Under the pieces are notes generated by a model. The model was not told the origin of the DNA. It was given only the letters and a program-made list of their open reading frames with translations, and ran no database searches. A stretch of 64,000 bases of DNA, taken from Pseudomonas sp. PDM05. Its GTDB lineage: Bacteria > Pseudomonadota > Gammaproteobacteria > Pseudomonadales > Pseudomonadaceae. A program made the translations under genes and the position numbers. Every line of letters starts with the position of its first letter. Positions within the stretch are counted from its first letter, which is position 1. Positions 55,743 to 64,000 of this stretch are shown here, piece by piece. The stretch spans positions 1-64,000 of the forward strand of contig NZ_JACVAC010000012.1 in NCBI RefSeq assembly GCF_014851685.1. The letters run 5' to 3'.

Positions 55743-56152
55743 GTGAGCACTCGTTGTGAGGGGGTCCAAGGGGATGAACTATATATCAGCCCGCGCGGGG
55801 CCGATGTGGTGCTGGTCACATTGACCGACGGAGGGTGGTTTGGTTCTTGATGAGGCGTGATGCCAAGCCAAATCCCACAAACACTGAAGACCAAAATGTG
55901 GAAGCGGACTTGCTCGCGAAAGCGGTGGATCAGTAATACCTGTGCAGGCTGAACCACCGCTTTCGCGGGCAAGCCCGCTCCCACAGGTGATTGGTGTTGA
56001 TGGATAGTGAGTGTTTGGCTGCACGGCTGTCGGAGCTGGAGCTTTAGCGAGGCCGCGAAGGCGGCGGCACTGTTGCAACCATGGAATCTCCCACATTGGT
56101 CCTGCTGTGGCAGGGAGGGGCGGTTACAATGCCGTTCTCCCAAGGAGCCTGC
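55743..56152. other. Intergenic region between the macroglobulin and MATE genes
   Basis: The 410 bases contain a REP pair in the middle and the divergent promoters at both ends. GACCGACG and short purine runs occur near 55820, but I see no certain promoter or gene. Confidence 0.5.
55897..55985. repeat. REP inverted pair with a diverged left arm
   Basis: TGTGGAAGCGGACTTGCTCG (left, two substitutions) and CGGGCAAGCCCGCTCCCACA (right) enclose a GCGAAAGCGGTGGATCAG/ACCACCGCTTTCGC inner stem. Confidence 0.9.
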
Positions 56153-57490
56153 ATGCCCACCTTATTGACCGACTGGCGCGACCGCTTTACTCATCGACGT
56201 GTATGGGCCCTGGCCGCGCCGATGATCCTGTCGAATATCTCGGTGCCACTGGTGGCCCTGGTCGACAGCATGGTCATCGGCCACCTGCCCCACGCCCATC
56301 AACTGGGCGCCGTGGCCGTCGGCGCCAGCCTGTACACCTTCCTCGCCTGGGCCATGGGTTTCCTGCGCATGGGCTCCACCGGGTTCGCCGCCCAGGCCGC
56401 CGGGCGCAATGACGGCGCGGCGCTACGGCAAATTCTCCTGCAAGGCTTGTTGCTGGCGCTGGGGCTGGCCATGCTGCTGGGCAGCGTGGGCATTCCATTG
56501 AGCCATCTGGCCCTGGAATGGATGCAGCCCTCCCCCGAACTCAATCAGTTGACCCAGGATTTTTTCCACACCCGCCTGTTCGGCTTGCCCGCCGCCCTCG
56601 CCAGTTATGCGCTGGTCGGCTGGTTCCTCGGCACGCAAAACGCCCGCGCGCCGTTGGCGATTCTGCTGACGACCAACCTGGTAAACATCGCCCTGAACCT
56701 GTGGTTTGTGCTTGGCCTGGATTGGGGGGTGATCGGTTCGGCGCGCGCCTCGGTAATCGCCGAATGGACGGGGGCCCTGCTCGGTCTGGCCCTCACGCAA
56801 AAAGCCCTGCGGGCCTATCCCGGGCAGATCTTCTGGGCTGCGTTGAAACGCTGGGAGAGCTGGCGCCCGTTGCTGGCGGTAAATCGTGACATCTTTATCC
56901 GCAGCCTGGCGCTGCAGTCGGTGTTTTTCATGATCACCGTACAAGGTGCACGCCTGGGCGATGCCACCGTGGCGGCCAACGCGTTGCTGCTCAACGGCCT
57001 GTTGCTGACCGCCCACGCACTGGACGGATTGGCCCACGCGGTCGAAGCCCTGTGCGGCCATGCCATCGGTGCCCACGACCGTCAGGCGCTAAGGCGTTCA
57101 CTGGTGGTCGCCGGCGGTTGGTCGCTGATCGCCAGCGTCGGTTTTGCCTTGCTGTTCACGGTCGGCGGGCACTTGTTTATCGCCATGCAGACCGACATCC
57201 CCAGCGTGCGCGAAACGGCTGACCGTTACCTGCCGTATCTGGCGGTATTGCCGTTGATTGCGGTGTGGAGTTATTTGCTCGATGGCCTGTTTATCGGCGC
57301 TACCCGTGCGCGGGAGATGCGCAATGGCATGTTGCTGACGGTGCTGTTGACGCTGCCGTTCGCCTGGCTGTTGCAGGGGTTGGGCAACCACGGGCTGTGG
57401 CTGACCTTCCTGCTGTTCATGGCGCTGCGCAGCCTGACCTTGTGGGCGATTGCGTGGCGACTGAACCGGCAGGACCAGTGGCTTGGATAA
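56153..57490 (+). CDS. MATE-family efflux transporter (DinF-like)
   Basis: Started at the ATG at 56153 (AAGGAG before it), the protein has 445 residues and 12 hydrophobic segments. MATE motifs are visible in the first half (APMILSNISVPLVALVDSMVIGHL) and in the second (ANALLLNGLLLTAHALDGLAHAVEALCGHAIG). It belongs to the DinF subgroup of Na+ or H+-coupled exporters. The substrate is unknown. The gene is convergent with speA. Confidence 0.9.
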   Translation: MPTLLTDWRDRFTHRRVWALAAPMILSNISVPLVALVDSMVIGHLPHAHQLGAVAVGASLYTFLAWAMGFLRMGSTGFAAQAAGRNDGAALRQILLQGLLLALGLAMLLGSVGIPLSHLALEWMQPSPELNQLTQDFFHTRLFGLPAALASYALVGWFLGTQNARAPLAILLTTNLVNIALNLWFVLGLDWGVIGSARASVIAEWTGALLGLALTQKALRAYPGQIFWAALKRWESWRPLLAVNRDIFIRSLALQSVFFMITVQGARLGDATVAANALLLNGLLLTAHALDGLAHAVEALCGHAIGAHDRQALRRSLVVAGGWSLIASVGFALLFTVGGHLFIAMQTDIPSVRETADRYLPYLAVLPLIAVWSYLLDGLFIGATRAREMRNGMLLTVLLTLPFAWLLQGLGNHGLWLTFLLFMALRSLTLWAIAWRLNRQDQWLG

Positions 57491-57524
57491 AAAAATGTGG
57501 GAGGGGGCAAGCCCCTTCCCACAT
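57488..57524 (-). terminator. Rho-independent terminator of speA
   Basis: On the minus strand the stem ATGTGGGA-GGGGC and GCCCC-TCCCACAT (57524-57495) is followed by seven T residues (57494-57488). It lies 22 bases beyond the speA stop. Its sequence is a short version of a REP unit. Confidence 0.85.
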
Positions 57525-57546
57525 CTTGGATCGCCGTCGACTGTGC

Positions 57547-59460
<1,914 letters not shown>

Positions 59461-59604
59461 CGAAGTCCCCTATAAATGAAGTCGAAGGCGCAGCCCCCTA
59501 TCAGAGGCTGGCGCAGTCTAAAGAATGAAAATGACGATTTGCCTGCGCGAGAGGTAGGACCCCACTTGCAGGACAGAGTTTAGACACAGGTCGGGAAGAG
59601 GCTT

Positions 59605-59976
59605 TCAGCCGCCGGACTTCTTGGCCTTGTACCCGAGCTTGATCAGCTCGGCCAACAGCAACTCGACGTGATCGCCCTGGATCTCGATGACGCCGTCTTT
59701 CAACGCGCCACCGGTGCCACAACGCTTTTTCAGCGTGGTGGCGAGTTCTTTCAGGGCATCCTCGGCCAACGGCACGCCGGTGATGGTGGTCACCGTCTTG
59801 CCGCCACGGCCCTTGCTCTCGCGTCGCACGCGGGCAATACCGTCGCCTTCGGGGATCAGGGTCTGTTTGCAGGTGCACGAATCCACGGGCTGACGACAGT
59901 CCGGGCAGTGTCGACCTGCGTCGGTGGAAAATACCAGGCCACCAAGGGCGGCGAAGGATGCGGCTTTTTTGGCCAC
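59605..59976 (-). CDS. yciH: Translation initiation factor SUI1/YciH family protein
   Basis: The product has 123 residues when started at the GTG at 59976, which has AGGA 6 bases upstream. A TTG two codons earlier lies directly on that site and is less likely. The N-terminal part has CPDCRQPVDSCTC, a zinc-knuckle-like cluster, and the C-terminal part is the SUI1/eIF1 domain (VTTITGVPLAEDALKELATTLKKRCGTGGALKDGVIEIQGDHVELL). It may monitor initiation accuracy. The order speA-yciH-nudix-DUF2333-gcbA is conserved in Pseudomonas. Confidence 0.9.
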   Translation of the reverse strand: MAKKAASFAALGGLVFSTDAGRHCPDCRQPVDSCTCKQTLIPEGDGIARVRRESKGRGGKTVTTITGVPLAEDALKELATTLKKRCGTGGALKDGVIEIQGDHVELLLAELIKLGYKAKKSGG

Positions 59977-60171
59977 CGGCAATCCTCTTGGGAGGACAAA
60001 GACAGATCGGTGCCCGCAACGGGACTACCGACCGCGAAGCCCCACTCAGGCAGGGGCAGCGCTACCGAACCGCCCCACTCCTAATAGCAGGAAGGCTCGG
60101 GTGAAAAGTCGCGCAGTGTAACGGCAAAAAGCCGACTTGCTAAGGGCCAAATCGCGCCAATTTATGCAAGT

Positions 60172-60711
60172 TTAGCGACGCAGGGCCAGATAGCGACGCA
60201 GGCCCTCCTGGGCGTCCGGGCAATAGGGCTTTTGTTCAGCTTCCCGAAGGATAACGTCGAGGGGCAGAAAGTGCGCTTCCATGACCTCTTCGGGCTGCAA
60301 ACGCAGCGACCCGTCCCACACGGCAGAGTAGGACTTGCACCAGAGCCGGCTGTCGCCGTCGGCGAAATAGAAGTGATCATGCTCGACCAGTGCTACCCCG
60401 GCCACACCGAGTTCTTCTTCCAGCTCGCGGGCCGCCGAATCGGCGTAGCTCTCCCCCGCCGCGACCATCCCACCCGCTGCCGTATCCCAGAAACCGGGGT
60501 ACAAGGCTTTGCTCAGTGTGCGTCGATGCACACACAGCTCGCCCTTGGAATTGAACAGGAAAATGAAGGTGCAACGGCCGATAAGACCGCGCTGGCGCAG
60601 GTCGGACCTGACCAGGTGACCGAGGAGCCTGTCCTCTTCGTCAACCCAGCAGATCAGTTCAGCATCAGAGGCCGCACGGTGTGCGGCCTCGTTTTGAGTA
60701 GCGTCCATCAT
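60172..60711 (-). CDS. NUDIX hydrolase (YfcD-like)
   Basis: The 179-residue protein carries the Nudix box GMVAAGESYADSAARELEEELGV (GX5EX7REXXEEXG). It begins at the ATG at 60711, sharing one base with the stop codon of the DUF2333 gene (TGATG). The preceding sequence CAGGGTTG gives a modest ribosome-binding site. The N-terminus VDEEDRLLGHLVRSDLRQRGLIGRCTFIFLFN resembles YfcD. The substrate is probably an isopentenyl- or nucleoside-type diphosphate and is unknown. It is co-transcribed with DUF2333. Confidence 0.88.
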   Translation of the reverse strand: MMDATQNEAAHRAASDAELICWVDEEDRLLGHLVRSDLRQRGLIGRCTFIFLFNSKGELCVHRRTLSKALYPGFWDTAAGGMVAAGESYADSAARELEEELGVAGVALVEHDHFYFADGDSRLWCKSYSAVWDGSLRLQPEEVMEAHFLPLDVILREAEQKPYCPDAQEGLRRYLALRR

Positions 60712-61778
60712 CAACCCTGGTTGAGGAGCTGACGCAAGTCGATCACTGCAGCGTTGGCCCGGGAAATGTAGTTGGCCATCACCAGCGAATGGTTCGCCAG
60801 TACGCCGAAGCCACTGCCGTTAAGAATCATAGGACTCCAGACCGGTTCCTGCGAGGCTTCCAGCTCACGGATGATCTGGCGCACGCTGACCGTGGCGTTT
60901 TTCTTGGCCAGTACATCGGCAAAGTCGACCTCGATGGCGCGCAGCAGGTGGGACAGCGCCCAGGCCTGGCCACGGGCTTCATAGAACACGTTGTCGATCT
61001 GCATCCATGGGGTTTCCACCACTTCTTCATCGACCTGCGGCACTTCACCCGGCGCCAGGGCTTCGGTTTTCAGCGCGGTGTTCAGTTTCACCCGGCCGAC
61101 GCTGGCCGACAGGCGCTGCGACAGCGAACCCAGGCGGGTCGCCACGTCACCCAGCCAGTTGTTCAGGTTGTCGGCACGTGCATAGAACAAGGCGCCGCGC
61201 TGGTTCGGGTCGGACAGGCGCGCTTCATAGCGGCTCAGGGAGTTGATGCCTTCCTGGTATTCGGACTCGCTGGAAGGCAGCACCCAGCTCTTGTTGTCGA
61301 AGTTGAAGCGCGGTTCGGCCTTGGCCAGGTCCGCGTCTTCGGCCGACTGCGACTGGGAACGCGCGAAATCTTTACGCAGGGCGCGGGTCAGGTCACGCAC
61401 CTGGACCAGCACGCCGTATTCCCAGCTGGGCATGTTGTCCATCCACAGGCCAGGCGGGAAACGGTCGTTGGAGATATAGCCACCGGGTTTGTCCAGCAAA
61501 GTGCCGACCACGGTCTTGAGGGTTTCGACGGTGGTATAGCCCACCACCATCTGCTTGCCTTCCTTCTCGGCGGCAATCTGCGCATTTTGCTGGACCGGGA
61601 ACAGCGCCGGCTCTGCGCTCCAATACCACCCCAGGGCACCCGTGACCAACAGGTACAAGCCCAGCAGGCTGAGCACGGCGCGGCTCATCAGCAGGCTGCG
61701 AAAGTAGCTGCGGTTGGCCGACTTGGGTTCGGGGGCGGGGCCTTTGGTACTGTCTGCGCGGTTTTTCCAGTCCAGCAT
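60711..61778 (-). CDS. DUF2333 family membrane-anchored protein
   Basis: The 355-residue protein has a short cytoplasmic tail, one membrane segment (about residues 33-52, VLSLLGLYLLVTGALGWYWS) and a periplasmic, mostly helical domain of about 300 residues. It matches DUF2333, whose function is unknown. AAAGGAT lies 6 bases before the ATG. Its stop overlaps the nudix start. Confidence 0.88.
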   Translation of the reverse strand: MLDWKNRADSTKGPAPEPKSANRSYFRSLLMSRAVLSLLGLYLLVTGALGWYWSAEPALFPVQQNAQIAAEKEGKQMVVGYTTVETLKTVVGTLLDKPGGYISNDRFPPGLWMDNMPSWEYGVLVQVRDLTRALRKDFARSQSQSAEDADLAKAEPRFNFDNKSWVLPSSESEYQEGINSLSRYEARLSDPNQRGALFYARADNLNNWLGDVATRLGSLSQRLSASVGRVKLNTALKTEALAPGEVPQVDEEVVETPWMQIDNVFYEARGQAWALSHLLRAIEVDFADVLAKKNATVSVRQIIRELEASQEPVWSPMILNGSGFGVLANHSLVMANYISRANAAVIDLRQLLNQG

Positions 61779-62078
61779 GGCGGGATCCTTTCAATCACTT
61801 GAGTTCATGCACGTCTATTGTCCGGGTGCGTTCAAACACTCCGACCACAACCCTACCCCATCGTGCCCGTCAGCGCGGGGCTTTTAAACGAAAGTGGCGC
61901 ATACGGGGCGTTCGACTATAAAGGATGCACACTTTTTACGCTGCGCGACCGATGAGTCGAAAATTGAATGCGTAAGTCTCGCAGTTAATTGACGTATGAC
62001 ACTCATGCAACAGAAAAGAGGTGCTAGCATAGAGCCATCAGTTCGACCTCAGCATGCAGCCTTACTAGTAGTCAGGAT
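61779..62078. other. Divergent promoter region of DUF2333 and gcbA
   Basis: These 300 bases contain AT-rich segments around 61910-62040. TTGACG at 61989-61994 and TAGCAT at 62025-62030 are 30 bases apart, too far for one promoter. I see no other strong candidate and no gene. Confidence 0.45.
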
Positions 62079-63749
62079 ATGACCGAGCCAGAAGACCCCA
62101 GCCGTGAGCGTCTCAAGCACCATTTTGCCCAGCGGGTAATTCATCAGGCACGTCAAATTCTTGAGATCTGGCAGCGCCTGCAACGCAGTGAATGGTCCAA
62201 CGCTGACCTCTCCGAACTCAGCGAAGCCAACCTGCGCCTGCAGCGTTTTGCCGAGCGTTTCGAGCAGCCGGAGCACGGCCAGTTGGCGCGGCATATCGGC
62301 GAATCGCTCAAGCAGGTCGACGAAAACCGTGGCCGCCTCAGCAGCCACCTGATCACCGAACTCAATCGCCTGATGCAGCGCCTGTCGCGCACCGGGCTGC
62401 GCCAGGGCGACCAGCTCGAACAAACCTTCCTGCCACCGATGCGCAAGCCGATCTACGTGATGCTCGCCGATCACGACCGCGCCGAGCGCCTGGCCAAGCA
62501 GCTGGAATTTTTTGGCATGAGCGCGCAGTCCCTGGACAGCGTGCCGGCGTTCCGAGCGTCGATGGCCGAGCGCTTGCCGTCGGCCATCGTCATGGACGTG
62601 GACTTTTGCGGCGCCGGCCTGGGCCTCAAGCTGGCCGCCGAAGCCCAGGAAGGCCTGGAGCAAAAACTGCCACTGCTGTTTTTCAGCCTGCACGAAACCG
62701 ACACCCCGACCCGTCTCGCCGCCGTGCGCGCCGGTGGCCAGGAGTTCCTCACCGGCACCCTGGAAGCCTCCAGCCTGCTGGAGAAGATCGAAGTGCTCAC
62801 CTGCGTCGCCCAGTACGAGCCGTATAAAGTGCTGATCATCGACGACTCGCGCGCCCAGGCCCTGCACACCGAACGCCTGCTCAACAGTGCCGGCATCGTC
62901 ACCCGCACCTTGATCGAGCCGATCCAGGCCATGGCCGAGCTGGCGGACTTCCAGCCCGACCTGATCATCCTCGACATGTACATGCCCGCCTGCACCGGCA
63001 CCGAACTGGCCAAGGTGATCCGCCATAACGACCGCTATGTCAGCGTGCCGATCATCTACCTGTCGGCTGAAGATGACCTGGACAAACAGCTGGACGCGAT
63101 GAGCGAGGGCGGCGACGACTTCCTGACCAAGCCGATCAAGCCGCGCCACCTGATCACCACCGTGCGCAACCGCGCCGCCCGCGCCCGCCACCTCAAGGCG
63201 CGCATGGTGCGCGACAGCCTGACCGGCCTGTACAACCACACCCACATCCTGCAGTTGCTCGAAGACTGCAGCTTCCGTGCACGCCGCGAGAACAAGCCGC
63301 TGAGCTTTGCCATGCTCGACATTGACCACTTCAAGCGGGTCAACGACAGCCACGGCCACCCCATGGGCGACCGCGTGATCAAGAGCCTGGCGCTGTTTCT
63401 CAAGCAGCGCCTGCGCAAGACCGACTACATCGGGCGCTACGGCGGCGAGGAATTCGCCATCGTGATGCCCGACACCGACCTGGAATCGGCCTGCAAGGTG
63501 CTGGACGAAATCCGTGGGCGCTTTGCCGAAATTCACTACCCGGCCCAGCCGCAGGACTTGTGGTGCACCTTCAGCGCAGGGGTTGTGGAGCTGTGCGACG
63601 GTTCCGACAGCCTGATGATGGCGGCCCAGGCCGACGAGGCGCTGTACCGCGCGAAGAACGCCGGACGCAATCGAGTACAAGCGGCGCGCACATCAAAGCA
63701 AAGTGCCACCTTTTCACCGGAATCCACTGATTCCGTCATAACCTTGTAA
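62079..63749 (+). CDS. gcbA: Diguanylate cyclase GcbA (REC-REC-GGDEF)
   Basis: The 556-residue protein has a helical N-terminus (1-120), a first receiver-like domain (about 124-245, with D173 in VMDVD but no clean acidic pocket), a canonical receiver (248-365; D299 in LDMYMPACTG, K351) and a GGDEF domain. The active site is GGEEF (455-459), and an RxxD inhibitory site (R446-D449) lies five residues ahead, so the enzyme should make cyclic di-GMP and be product-inhibited. GcbA promotes attachment in P. fluorescens and P. aeruginosa. AGGA lies 6 bases before the ATG. Confidence 0.93.
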   Translation: MTEPEDPSRERLKHHFAQRVIHQARQILEIWQRLQRSEWSNADLSELSEANLRLQRFAERFEQPEHGQLARHIGESLKQVDENRGRLSSHLITELNRLMQRLSRTGLRQGDQLEQTFLPPMRKPIYVMLADHDRAERLAKQLEFFGMSAQSLDSVPAFRASMAERLPSAIVMDVDFCGAGLGLKLAAEAQEGLEQKLPLLFFSLHETDTPTRLAAVRAGGQEFLTGTLEASSLLEKIEVLTCVAQYEPYKVLIIDDSRAQALHTERLLNSAGIVTRTLIEPIQAMAELADFQPDLIILDMYMPACTGTELAKVIRHNDRYVSVPIIYLSAEDDLDKQLDAMSEGGDDFLTKPIKPRHLITTVRNRAARARHLKARMVRDSLTGLYNHTHILQLLEDCSFRARRENKPLSFAMLDIDHFKRVNDSHGHPMGDRVIKSLALFLKQRLRKTDYIGRYGGEEFAIVMPDTDLESACKVLDEIRGRFAEIHYPAQPQDLWCTFSAGVVELCDGSDSLMMAAQADEALYRAKNAGRNRVQAARTSKQSATFSPESTDSVITL

Positions 63750-63802
63750 TGAAAGCGCAATAACTTCAGGCACTTACCTTTTGCTGTCGGTTGAAATCCC
63801 GC

Positions 63803-64000
63803 ATGCGCCTGAAGCTGCTGACCAATCTCAATACCCTTCTGCTCGTGGCCGTGTGCCTGGCGCTCGGGGCGACACTCTGGTGGTCGCAGCGGGCACTGGA
63901 GCGTCCGTATTTGCTGATGGAACGCTACCTGGGCCTGTCCCAGACCTTCCAGAACCAGGCCGCGCGCAATATCGACGACTACCTCGCCAGCGGCGACGCC
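63803..64000 (+). CDS. Methyl-accepting chemotaxis protein, 5-prime part only
   Basis: The frame is open from the ATG at 63803 to the end of the window (66 residues). The sequence has a basic N-terminus, a membrane segment (LLLVAVCLALGATLWWS, about residues 12-28) and the start of a periplasmic helical sensor. By order it corresponds to the chemoreceptor next to gcbA in P. aeruginosa (CtpL). The signalling domain is outside the window, so the call relies on synteny. Confidence 0.65.
   Translation, partial: MRLKLLTNLNTLLLVAVCLALGATLWWSQRALERPYLLMERYLGLSQTFQNQAARNIDDYLASGDA

Noticed and set aside
52563-55850. A 1095-residue open frame on the plus strand
   Set aside because: It lies antisense to the macroglobulin gene. 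The opposite frame has a clear lipobox, domain structure and CLEQ thioester, and the plus-strand translation is Gln/Gly/His-rich shadow sequence typical of GC-rich genes.
61989-62030. Sigma-70 promoter for gcbA from TTGACG and TAGCAT
   Set aside because: The hexamers are 30 bases apart, well outside the 15-19 base range.

Overview
The window is chromosomal DNA of a pseudomonad, most likely of the Pseudomonas fluorescens group. It is GC-rich, densely packed with ordinary housekeeping and accessory genes, and sprinkled with the palindromic REP elements (core GTGGGAGCGGGCTTGCTCGCGA-like, in inverted pairs) that are typical of that group. Several blocks follow the order known from P. aeruginosa: the beta-alanine (bau) genes, the 8-oxoguanine/adenine deaminases, copA-cueR with a RIO kinase and a thiolase/FabG pair downstream, the tad/rcp/ppr locus, and speA-yciH-nudix-DUF2333-gcbA followed by a chemotaxis receptor. 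No rRNA, tRNA, CRISPR, prophage or IS element was seen.

Layout. 0.3-4.3 kb: beta-alanine/propionate-semialdehyde catabolism (mmsA/bauC, bauA) with a divergent LysR regulator. 4.3-11.7 kb: purine uptake and salvage (NCS2 permease, RutR-like TetR regulator, 8-oxoguanine deaminase, adenine deaminase) mixed with an IMPACT-family protein, a short-chain dehydrogenase and a Ca2+/H+ antiporter. 11.8-18 kb: two MFS transporters, ArsR- and LysR-type regulators and a quinone-reductase-like dehydrogenase. 18-21.4 kb: copper homeostasis (copZ, a small secreted protein of unknown role, copA, cueR) with two dyads that look like CueR operators. 21.6-26.2 kb: RIO-type kinase, thiolase, long FabG, MaoC hydratase. 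26.2-29.9 kb: an AT-rich leader, a Gly/Val-rich repetitive lipoprotein and a TpsB-type outer-membrane transporter. 29.9-45.3 kb: a complete Flp/Tad pilus locus with two flp pilin genes, rcpC, rcpA, tadZABCD, a DUF3613 protein, the prepilin peptidase, a TadE/F pseudopilin, TadG and the PprA-PprB two-component system. 45.4-50.3 kb: two DUF4136 lipoproteins, cmoM, a MazG-like pyrophosphatase and pbpC. 50.4-57.5 kb: a small membrane protein, the alpha-2-macroglobulin lipoprotein, a MATE exporter. 57.5-64 kb: speA, yciH, nudix, DUF2333, gcbA and the start of a chemoreceptor gene.

How it fits together. The central 20 kb looks like a surface-attachment region: Flp pili, their dedicated sensor kinase and regulator, an extra single-domain response regulator, and, directly beside the two flp genes, a repetitive surface-type lipoprotein next to a TpsB pore. 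The diguanylate cyclase GcbA at the end of the window acts on the same lifestyle decision. The lipoprotein/TpsB pair is the least conventional item: the putative cargo has a lipobox and no recognisable TPS secretion domain. The other notable structural observation is that the start codon of pbpC sits in the loop of a REP inverted pair, so that the repeat supplies both the leader and the first codons.
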